The notes beneath the pieces are model-generated. The model saw only the letters and a program-made list of their open reading frames with translations. It was not told the origin of the DNA and ran no database searches. A program made the translations under genes and the position numbers. A DNA stretch of 6,115 bases from Bacillota bacterium (GTDB lineage Bacteria > Bacillota > Clostridia > Tissierellales > Peptoniphilaceae): assembly GCA_023393715.1 (NCBI GenBank), contig JAEXCD010000042.1:1-6115 (forward strand), written 5' to 3'. Below, in pieces: positions 1 to 5,299 of the stretch (position 1 is its first letter; the number at the start of each line of letters is the position of its first letter).

Positions 1-215
1 CCCACTTTGCCGGTATGGGTCATCCGTTGGCGGGCGATCGACGTTATGGACAGAGACTGTCCGGCCTGCGCTCGCAGATGCTCATCGCGTATCGCCTGGT
101 TTTTGATGCGGTTCCGGGGTTGCCGCAGATGGATCGGCTGAGCGTGGATTCGCTGTTGCTGCCGGATTTTGAAAAGGAATTATACCGTGTCACCGGTTGG
201 TCACGGGACAAGTGA
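1..215 (+). CDS. RluA-family pseudouridine synthase, C-terminal fragment (5' end outside window)
   Basis: This is the 3' end of a gene whose start lies before the window; the reading frame is open from base 3 and ends at TGA 213-215. The first visible residues, HFAGMGHPLAGDRRYG, match the conserved segment of RluA/RsuA-type pseudouridine synthases that follows the RTHQIR motif (family pattern H-x-A-x-x-GHP-x-x-GD-x-x-YG). These enzymes isomerise uridine to pseudouridine in rRNA or tRNA. A stretch a little further on, LIAYRLVF, fits the usual L-x-A-x-x-L-x-F strand of the fold. The catalytic aspartate (in the RLD motif) would lie upstream and cannot be checked, so the RNA target and subgroup are unknown. 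No terminator is visible after the stop, so it may be co-transcribed with the response regulator 37 bases downstream. Confidence 0.85.
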   Translation, partial: HFAGMGHPLAGDRRYGQRLSGLRSQMLIAYRLVFDAVPGLPQMDRLSVDSLLLPDFEKELYRVTGWSRDK

Positions 216-252
216 AATCATGTGGACTGAAGATCGTTGAAAGGGAGAGGAC

Positions 253-960
253 ATGGCAAATCGAATTTTGTTGGTCGAAGATGAGGAATCCATCCGGAAG
301 TTTACAAAAATCAATCTTGAGCTGGCAGGCTTTGAGGTGTTGGAAGCGGAGTCCGGCGAAAAGGGCGTTGCGCTTGCCCGGGAACACCGTCCGGATGTCG
401 TCGTGTTGGATTTGATGCTGCCGGGAATCAGCGGATACGAGGTTTGCGAAATTTTGCGAACGGATATCCCTCAGATCGGGATCATTATGCTGACTGCAAA
501 ATCTCAGGAGGTCGATCGTATTTTAGGGCTGGAAAAAGGGACGGACGATTACATGATGAAGCCCTTTAATCCCAAGGAGCTGGTTCTTCGAATCCGGTCG
601 CTTCTTCGTCGGCTTGACTTAAAGGGGGAGCGCGGCGATGCGGCAAAGGCAAAAAACGTCATTGAGGACGGCCCCTATCGTTTCGACCTGTATGCGCGTA
701 TCTTTTACAAGAACGGCCGTGAAATCGATCTGACGCCGACGGAGCTCGCAATTATTAAGATTTTCATCGAGCATCCCGGCCGTGCGTACAACCGTGAGGA
801 GATCATGGATCTGGCCTGGGGAGAGGAGTTTCACGGCGAGACAAAAATCGTCGACGTGAATGTGCGGCGTATTCGCGCGAAGATTGAGGACAATCCGGCG
901 AAGCCGCAGTATCTTGAGACGGTCTGGGGGGTCGGGTACCGGTGGAAAAAAAGCGAATAA
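253..960 (+). CDS. OmpR/PhoB-family two-component response regulator
   Basis: A 235-residue cytoplasmic transcription factor with the normal length and order for the OmpR/PhoB family. The receiver domain covers about residues 3-120: acidic pair E9/D10, phospho-acceptor D53 in VLDLMLPG, switch T81 in MLTAKS, and K103 in the MMKPF motif. A short charged linker (about 121-138) leads to a winged-helix DNA-binding domain (about 139-233), with the LTPTE segment at 160-164, a probable recognition helix around 196-212 (KIVDVNVRRIRAKIED) and the C-terminal wing ending VWGVGYRW. All phosphorylation residues are present, so it should be functional. The ATG at 253 is preceded by a good Shine-Dalgarno (AAGGGAG, 241-247). 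Its stop lies inside the start region of the kinase gene, its evident cognate partner. No clear promoter was seen in the 37-base gap before it. The regulon and named orthologue are unknown; resemblance to WalR/PhoP types is at family level only. Confidence 0.95.
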   Translation: MANRILLVEDEESIRKFTKINLELAGFEVLEAESGEKGVALAREHRPDVVVLDLMLPGISGYEVCEILRTDIPQIGIIMLTAKSQEVDRILGLEKGTDDYMMKPFNPKELVLRIRSLLRRLDLKGERGDAAKAKNVIEDGPYRFDLYARIFYKNGREIDLTPTELAIIKIFIEHPGRAYNREEIMDLAWGEEFHGETKIVDVNVRRIRAKIEDNPAKPQYLETVWGVGYRWKKSE

Positions 961-2390
961 GTGCGGCAACGGCATCCAAAAAGGTTCAGATGGCAGTATC
1001 CAGTACGATCGGCTTCAAGATTACGGGCTTTTTCGTACTGCTCCTGGTTTTGCTCATCCTCTTTTTTGAAATCATTTCGATCGCCTCCCTGCACAACTAT
1101 TATTATGATAATGTCGCGAGTGTTTTGTACAATCAGGCGCGCTATAATGCCGACCTGTTTCTCAGCTACCTGTCCAATGAGGATCTGCAGGATATTGTGG
1201 TTCAAAACAAGAACCAATTCTATCGAAACAACGAAGCGCAGGTTCAGATTCTGGACAATACCGGGCGCGTGCTTTTTGACAATCTCGGCACCGTTCAGGT
1301 CGGGGAGGTGCTGGATTCGCCGGACGTAATTGCGGTGCAAAACAAGAAGAAGGAGGCGTATATCGGCACGGCTCCGTACGACGATGAACCGGTAATGAGC
1401 ATTTCGCAGCCGCTGAACAGTCAAAGCCGTCAGGTGGGCATGATCCGGCTGACAACGACGCTGCGAAATGTCAATTCGCTGATTCAGATGCGATCCATCC
1501 TCTATATCGGCTTTGGCGCGCTCATTATTGCGCTGACGATTTTCGTTTCGTGGCTCGTATCCCGTTCGCTGACGCGCCCGATCAAGGCGCTGACGCGCGT
1601 TGCGAACCGGCTTGCCGACGGACAGTTTCAGGTTCGTGCGGAGGAGGATATGGCGGGTGAAATCGGTGAACTGGCGCGAACGATGAACTTCATGGGCGAC
1701 AGCATTCTGAAAAAGGAGCAGCTGAAAAACGAGTTTATTTCGTCGGTCTCCCATGAGCTGCGCACACCGCTGACCTCGATTAAGGGGTGGGCGATTACGC
1801 TTCAGGGAGCAGATGTTCCGCAGGAGCTCAATCAGGAGGGGCTCAAGATCATTGAGAAGGAGGCGGATCGACTGGGCGTTATGGTCGAAGACCTTCTCGA
1901 TTTTTCACGTTTCTCGTCGGGAAAAATTACGCTTACCAAATCAACCTTTGACGCGGTCGAAACGGCGAAAAACATTTACTCTCAGTTTCGTCCGCGCACG
2001 CGCGAGAAAAATCTGGATATGGTGCTTAATTACGTCGAGGACCAGGTGTGGATTACGGCGGACGAGGATCGCATTAAGCAGGTGTTGTTGAATCTGATCG
2101 ACAACGCGATTAAATTTACGCCGGAGGGCGGTACGATTTTTACAAATATCGAGCGAACGGATGAGCATGTCCTGCTCTCGGTGACGGATACGGGCGTGGG
2201 CATTTCCGAGCACGATATCGCTCTGGCGACGGAAAAATTCTGGAAGGGATCGAGCAGCGCCTCGCATACGGGATTGGGCTTATCCATATGCGAGGAGATT
2301 GCAAAGCTGCACGGAGGGCAGCTCGTCATCAAGAGTAAGCTTGGCGTGGGAACAACGGTGACGATGCTTTTTCCGCAGGAGACGGTATAG
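942..2390 (+). CDS. Membrane sensor histidine kinase (HAMP, HisKA, HATPase)
   Basis: A 482-residue kinase that should phosphorylate the regulator encoded just upstream. Order: short cytoplasmic N-terminus, first membrane helix about 26-50, extracytoplasmic sensor domain of about 135 residues (51-185, probably PAS/Cache-like, with a YIGTAPYDDEPVMSIS segment), second membrane helix about 186-206, HAMP linker about 207-260 (P213), HisKA with the HELRTP box and phospho-acceptor H271, and HATPase_c with N box N388, G1 box D416-T-G-V-G, F box F433 and G2 box GLGLS 444-448. All catalytic motifs are intact, and the HExxT pattern (E272, T275) suggests both kinase and phosphatase activity. The start is GTG at 942, overlapping the regulator by 19 bases. 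An in-frame ATG at 990, with AAAAAGG at 978-984 upstream, would put the first membrane helix nearer the N-terminus and is a serious alternative. The stop overlaps the ribosome-binding site of the lipoprotein gene. The signal sensed cannot be told from sequence. Confidence 0.95.
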   Translation: MEKKRISAATASKKVQMAVSSTIGFKITGFFVLLLVLLILFFEIISIASLHNYYYDNVASVLYNQARYNADLFLSYLSNEDLQDIVVQNKNQFYRNNEAQVQILDNTGRVLFDNLGTVQVGEVLDSPDVIAVQNKKKEAYIGTAPYDDEPVMSISQPLNSQSRQVGMIRLTTTLRNVNSLIQMRSILYIGFGALIIALTIFVSWLVSRSLTRPIKALTRVANRLADGQFQVRAEEDMAGEIGELARTMNFMGDSILKKEQLKNEFISSVSHELRTPLTSIKGWAITLQGADVPQELNQEGLKIIEKEADRLGVMVEDLLDFSRFSSGKITLTKSTFDAVETAKNIYSQFRPRTREKNLDMVLNYVEDQVWITADEDRIKQVLLNLIDNAIKFTPEGGTIFTNIERTDEHVLLSVTDTGVGISEHDIALATEKFWKGSSSASHTGLGLSICEEIAKLHGGQLVIKSKLGVGTTVTMLFPQETV

Positions 2391-2393
2391 GAG
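2389..2393 (+). promoter_or_regulatory. Shine-Dalgarno overlapping the kinase stop codon
   Basis: AGGAG lies across the TAG stop of the kinase gene (2388-2390), five bases before the lipoprotein ATG at 2399. It supports that start and suggests translational coupling of the lipoprotein to the kinase. Confidence 0.75.
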
Positions 2394-2398
2394 AAGCG

Positions 2399-3934
2399 AT
2401 GCGATATAGAAAAACTGTTTTTTTGGTGTTTATTATCCTGCTTGTTATGCTCGGCGGCTGCACCGCTCATCAGTCGGGCGACAGCCTCGATGTACAGAAC
2501 ACCATTGAAAAACCAAAAAATAACCGACCGCTGCTCGAAGGAGTCTGGCGAATCGAACAAATTCAAAATATCTCAGAGACCTCGACACTGCCGGCGTTTG
2601 ATAAGGGCGATGCGCTTTATGTCAGTAATCAGCTGATCGGTATTCGGGATTTTTATACGATTCGACCCACCGTCTCGGCCAAGTATGTCGAGGCTGCCCG
2701 CTATTTGGAATCGCGCTTTCAAAAGGTGCCGAGTCTGATGTATTCGACCGATAAGCATATCAACGTAGTCATGGTTCGCGAGGGCGATTCTTTTTCGATG
2801 GATATTCTCAGCCTCAGTGCGACGCGCTGCTGTTTCGTGTACGATTCGCGAATATACTACGCCGTTCGGGAGTCGGATGCCGTGGATAGCGCGACGATCG
2901 CCGAATATAACGAGCGGGCGCGCACCACGCTGCAGGGAAAGGCATCCGAAGGAATTGAAAATGAAGCGGCCTTTTTAATCGGGATTCGCGAACAGGTACA
3001 GGACGACTATGGCGCCTGGTACTATACGTATCGGACCTATTTCGTTCGCGAGCGGGCGGATTCCGCACTCCTCCATACGTACAGTATTGAGAATTTACTG
3101 GTTCCGCGCGCCGATTCGCTCTTTTCTATGGTCGAATACGAGACAAAAAAAACGGATGAGTTTTATGGCGTCGTCGAGGGAGAATATCGGGAATATCCTG
3201 TTTCTCAGGGTGCGGATGATTCTAACAACATCCTGTCCGATAAAAATAAGCGCGGCATCCTTTATGTAACGGACGGGGCGATTTCCTTTGAAAAAATCGA
3301 GAACATCTATTCGGATCAGATCGGCAGAAAATATGAAATCTATCCGTTGGACAGTCTCGGCGGAAATCCGTATACCGTCGATCAGATTGCCGGCGAGGAT
3401 GGGAAAGAGGCCTTTACGGAGATGGTATTAAACCAGCTTCATTATCTCGATCCCGGCACAAACTACGATACAGGAAACATCGACATCGATGAAGCGAATA
3501 TCGGCATCGATTACACGAACATCGGCATTGACCGGCAAAATACCTCGTGGTCGTTTTTTACGCGGCTGGAGGTGACCCGGGAGGATGAGGTGTATTCGTC
3601 CAAATTTCCGGTAGACATCATTTCAAAGGTGGAATTGATTCGGGGAGAAAGTCTGAGCATTCCGTGGACGCAGGTCAGCTATAAATCGTCGCAGGCTGTT
3701 TCCGCGTTTTCGGCGGCGCGAGCCAATCGCGTTTTCATCAAAAACGACGATGAGCTCCAATACTATGCGATCAAGCAGGGGCGAATCACGGATTCGCCGA
3801 TCCTGAGCATTCAGTTGAGCGAGAATAGTAAGGTGGTGCTTTTTGAGTCCGCTTATGGCGACAATGCGCGCCTCTGGGAAGAAGAAATTCTTCGCCATCC
3901 CCTAAAGCAGGTGCAGGTTTTGTACGGACAGTAA
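2399..3934 (+). CDS. Lipoprotein of unknown function linked to the two-component system
   Basis: A 511-residue protein that I do not recognise. Residues 1-20 form a lipoprotein signal peptide: positive MRYRK, hydrophobic core to about 18, then lipobox LGGC with C21 as the predicted lipidation site, so the mature protein should be tethered to the outer face of the membrane. The rest is soluble, rich in acidic and aromatic residues, with no other membrane segment; alternating hydrophobic patterns suggest mostly beta structure. Two adjacent cysteines sit at 144-145. Residues 360-380 are three tandem heptads of pattern N-I-(D/G)-I-D-x-x. The start is supported by a strong Shine-Dalgarno that overlaps the kinase stop, with only 8 bases between the genes, so it belongs to the same operon. 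By analogy with other kinases that have accessory proteins (for example YycH with WalK), it may tune the kinase or be an envelope component under its control; this is inference from position only. No catalytic motif was found. Confidence 0.85.
   Translation: MRYRKTVFLVFIILLVMLGGCTAHQSGDSLDVQNTIEKPKNNRPLLEGVWRIEQIQNISETSTLPAFDKGDALYVSNQLIGIRDFYTIRPTVSAKYVEAARYLESRFQKVPSLMYSTDKHINVVMVREGDSFSMDILSLSATRCCFVYDSRIYYAVRESDAVDSATIAEYNERARTTLQGKASEGIENEAAFLIGIREQVQDDYGAWYYTYRTYFVRERADSALLHTYSIENLLVPRADSLFSMVEYETKKTDEFYGVVEGEYREYPVSQGADDSNNILSDKNKRGILYVTDGAISFEKIENIYSDQIGRKYEIYPLDSLGGNPYTVDQIAGEDGKEAFTEMVLNQLHYLDPGTNYDTGNIDIDEANIGIDYTNIGIDRQNTSWSFFTRLEVTREDEVYSSKFPVDIISKVELIRGESLSIPWTQVSYKSSQAVSAFSAARANRVFIKNDDELQYYAIKQGRITDSPILSIQLSENSKVVLFESAYGDNARLWEEEILRHPLKQVQVLYGQ
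3476..3538 (+). repeat. Three in-frame 21-base tandem repeats inside the lipoprotein gene
   Basis: Units are 3476-3496, 3497-3517 and 3518-3538, each starting AAC/AAT-ATC and encoding N-I-(D/G)-I-D plus two variable residues (NIDIDEA, NIGIDYT, NIGIDRQ); a further N follows. The units differ mostly at third positions and in the last two codons, so the protein pattern is better kept than the DNA. It could be a short repeated beta-strand or turn structure. Confidence 0.85.
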
Positions 3935-3957
3935 ATGAGGAAAACAGGGCAGTAAGA

Positions 3958-3996
3958 CGCCCGCCCGTTCGGCGCTGTGGCGCGAACGGGCGGGCG
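3958..3996. terminator. Perfect 14-bp GC-rich inverted repeat between convergent genes (possible bidirectional terminator)
   Basis: Left arm CGCCCGCCCGTTCG (3958-3971) and right arm CGAACGGGCGGGCG (3983-3996) are exact reverse complements around an 11-base loop. It lies 23 bases after the lipoprotein stop and 8 bases after the stop of the GIY-YIG gene on the other strand, where transcription from both sides would end. On the plus strand no U-tract follows (the next bases are AAGGCGACTC). On the minus strand only weak U-rich stretches follow (TCTT, then TGTTTTCC). It may therefore act as a non-canonical terminator or mRNA-stabilising hairpin rather than a classical intrinsic terminator. Confidence 0.6.
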
Positions 3997-4004
3997 AAGG
4001 CGAC

Positions 4005-4331
4005 TCAGGGGGACGTGTTCGGGAAGAGCAGCTGGAACAGGCGTTCTTCGTCAAAGTGCTCGGTTATAATGCGCTCCTTAATCGCTTTTGGACGTGATTT
4101 GATGGCGGCTTCGGCGCGGAGCGCCTGTCCTTTTTCGGTGAAGCGCCAAAACCGCATCAATGCGACAGGGCGGCGGGTTTTGGTGTATTTCGCTCCTTTT
4201 CCTGAATTATGAGCGGCGATGCGACGTGCAACATCCGTCGTATAGCCCGTGTACAGAGAACCGTCAGCGCATCGAATGATGTACACATAATAGTTTTTGT
4301 CTGCGGGCAGGGGTGCATTAATCGTATTCAT
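4005..4331 (-). CDS. Small GIY-YIG domain protein (YhbQ/UPF0213-like putative endonuclease)
   Basis: A 108-residue protein that is almost entirely one GIY-YIG nuclease domain. After a short N-terminal extension come Y15-V-Y17 and Y27-T-G-Y30 (the GIY-YIG core), R36/R37 in VARRIAAHN, the segment GAKYTKTRRPV (46-56), and E74 in AEAAIK, which matches the metal-binding glutamate of the fold. The key residues are therefore present, and the length suits the stand-alone UPF0213/YhbQ group. The substrate is not known from sequence; members of the fold cut DNA, and involvement in DNA repair is a guess helped by the neighbour recX. The ATG start lies inside the end of recX (14-base overlap) with no obvious Shine-Dalgarno of its own, so translation probably depends on coupling to recX. 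The gene ends 8 bases before a GC-rich inverted repeat. Confidence 0.88.
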   Translation of the reverse strand: MNTINAPLPADKNYYVYIIRCADGSLYTGYTTDVARRIAAHNSGKGAKYTKTRRPVALMRFWRFTEKGQALRAEAAIKSRPKAIKERIITEHFDEERLFQLLFPNTSP

Positions 4332-4953
4332 CGCTGGTTTCGCGCCGTTTCTGCTTTAGGAATGAGAGGACGAGTTCGGTGGAGAAGCCGCGCCGCAGGA
4401 GCGCTGAGGCAACTCTTTGAAAGCTTTTTACATCGTTCAGCGGCACCTGAGCATATTTCTTTTCGTAGAGGAAGGCTACATTGTCGGCTTCCTGAGCATC
4501 GGTCACTTCAACGAGCGCCTCTTTCAGCGGCGCACCGCAAAGCCCTTTTTCCCGCAGGCGACTTTCGATCTGCCGGCGGCTCCAGTGCTTTATCCGGGAC
4601 TGATCCTGCGCGTAGCGGCAGGCATATGCGGTATCATCCAAAAGGTGCTGTGCGGCGAGCATTTCAAGAACCGATTCGGAAATATCTTTCGGAAAGCGTT
4701 CGCGAAGAAGCCGGTCGCGCACCTCCTTTTTCGTTCTTGGCTGGTAGACGGCATATCGGCAGGCGACGAAAAATGCGCGGTTTGTCAGATCCTCGATGCG
4801 AAGAAGCTCCCTTTTTTCCTCATCGAGACAATCGTCGACGCGCAGGTTCAAATCGTTGTAGGCGGGATACGAAACCAGAAGCTCGGATTCGTCATCCAAC
4901 GTAAAGCGAAAGCAGCGAAGCTTTTCATCGTAGCATATATTTTGTATTCTCAT
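4318..4953 (-). CDS. recX: RecX family regulatory protein
   Basis: A protein of 211 residues from the ATG at 4953. RecX proteins bind RecA and modulate (usually inhibit) its filament and strand-exchange activity in the cytoplasm. The family shows as repeated three-helix units: a first with AVYQPRTKKEVRDRL followed by an HLLDD-x-x-YACRY segment (about residues 68-116), a second with SRRQIESRLREKGL (about 125-138), and a last with VASALLRRGFSTELVLSFL (about 181-199). An N-terminal beta-rich region of about 55 residues precedes them, as in Bacillota RecX. An in-frame GTG at 4965 would add four residues, but its G is the last base of the Shine-Dalgarno GGAGGAG, so the ATG at 4953 is preferred although its spacing (11 bases) is rather long. 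No recA is visible in the window. The 3' end overlaps the GIY-YIG gene. It is read from an extended -10 promoter just upstream. Confidence 0.88.
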   Translation of the reverse strand: MRIQNICYDEKLRCFRFTLDDESELLVSYPAYNDLNLRVDDCLDEEKRELLRIEDLTNRAFFVACRYAVYQPRTKKEVRDRLLRERFPKDISESVLEMLAAQHLLDDTAYACRYAQDQSRIKHWSRRQIESRLREKGLCGAPLKEALVEVTDAQEADNVAFLYEKKYAQVPLNDVKSFQRVASALLRRGFSTELVLSFLKQKRRETSDEYD

Positions 4954-4964
4954 GGCATAGGACA

Positions 4965-4971
4965 CTCCTCC
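4965..4971 (-). promoter_or_regulatory. recX Shine-Dalgarno that decides the start
   Basis: On the minus strand GGAGGAG reads from 4971 to 4965. It is the only strong ribosome-binding site here. It overlaps the possible GTG start at 4965 and so favours the ATG at 4953. It lies at or next to the predicted transcription start (about 4970), implying a very short leader. Confidence 0.65.
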
Positions 4972-4976
4972 GAGTC

Positions 4977-4985
4977 ATTATATCA
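4977..4985 (-). promoter_or_regulatory. Extended -10 promoter for recX
   Basis: On the minus strand TGATATAAT reads from 4985 to 4977: a perfect TATAAT with the TGn extension typical of sigma-70/SigA promoters in Gram-positive bacteria. No good -35 box is seen at the expected distance (about 5000-5005 reads TTATGT), which an extended -10 can tolerate. The predicted transcript start is near 4970. No LexA-type box was recognised. Confidence 0.7.
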
Positions 4986-5012
4986 CACGCCTGGGAACGA
5001 CATAAAACAGAA

Positions 5013-5034
5013 GATGTGCTAAAATCAGCATATC
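5013..5034. promoter_or_regulatory. Imperfect dyad overlapping the ydbC -10 region (candidate operator)
   Basis: GATGTGCT (5013-5020) and AGCATATC (5027-5034) pair as inverted repeats with one mismatch, separated by six bases. The dyad covers the -10 hexamer and the predicted transcription start, a usual place for a repressor site. The binding protein is unknown and chance is not excluded. Confidence 0.35.
5017..5025 (+). promoter_or_regulatory. Extended -10 promoter for the ydbC-patatin pair
   Basis: TGCTAAAAT is a TGn extension followed by TAAAAT, one base away from the -10 consensus. No clear -35 is present upstream. The predicted transcript start is near 5032, giving a leader of about 37 bases before the ATG at 5069. 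It is oriented away from the recX promoter, forming a divergent pair. Confidence 0.5.
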
Positions 5035-5068
5035 ACGAAAGAGATAACGTAACGGGAAGGAATTCATT

Positions 5069-5299
5069 ATGGCAGAAATAAAATACGAAATCGTGGAACA
5101 GCTCGGTATTCTGAGTCAGGATGCAAAGGGCTGGCGCAAGGAGCTCAATTTGGTTTCATGGAATGATCGGGATGCGAAATATGACCTTCGCTCGTGGAAT
5201 CCGGATCATACGCGCATGGGAAAGGGCATTACCTTTGACCGCGAAGAGGCGGAGGTGCTTTTTCAGATTTTACAGGATGAAGGACTTGGTGAAAAATGA
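5069..5299 (+). CDS. YdbC-like protein, PC4 (transcriptional coactivator p15) fold
   Basis: A complete 76-residue protein, the usual size for bacterial YdbC proteins. It begins MAEIKYEIVEQLGILS and contains KGWRKELNLVSWN (20-32), KYDLRSWNPDH (37-47) and MGKGITFDREEAEVLF (50-65), which I recognise from the YdbC/PC4 family: a curved beta-sheet made by two or more strands plus a C-terminal helix, forming dimers that bind single-stranded DNA. The aromatic and basic residues W22, K24, W31, W43 and K52 are candidates for the nucleic-acid surface. The cellular role in bacteria is poorly defined; single-strand DNA or RNA binding is inferred from the fold. The start has a good Shine-Dalgarno (GGGAAGGA, 5054-5061, 7 bases from the ATG). 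Its TGA overlaps the start of the patatin gene, so the two are probably translated together. Confidence 0.87.
   Translation: MAEIKYEIVEQLGILSQDAKGWRKELNLVSWNDRDAKYDLRSWNPDHTRMGKGITFDREEAEVLFQILQDEGLGEK

Noticed and set aside
156..186. Possible promoter for the two-component operon (TTGCTG, then TATACC)
   Set aside because: The spacing is 19 bases and both boxes are poor; it lies within the RluA coding sequence and cannot be distinguished from chance.
831..1754. Long minus-strand open frame (307 codons) opposite the kinase gene
   Set aside because: It lies antisense to a clearly coding kinase with intact motifs; its Arg/Asn-rich product has no recognisable domain and no ribosome-binding site, so it is a shadow frame.
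2030..2566. Minus-strand open frame (178 codons) across the kinase-lipoprotein junction
   Set aside because: It is opposite two supported genes, and the HATPase motifs and lipobox are on the plus strand.
3476..3538. Repeats in the lipoprotein gene as a CRISPR-like array
   Set aside because: The units are 21 bases, directly adjacent with no spacers, in frame with a protein; they are a coding repeat.
4990..5010. Possible LexA/SOS box (GAAC-N4-GTTC type) upstream of recX
   Set aside because: Only a half-site-like GAAC is present (4995-4998); there is no matching second half at the right spacing.
4209..5022. Two overlapping plus-strand open frames (231 and 201 codons) opposite recX
   Set aside because: RecX motifs on the minus strand explain this region; the plus-strand products have no family features and one runs through the recX promoter.
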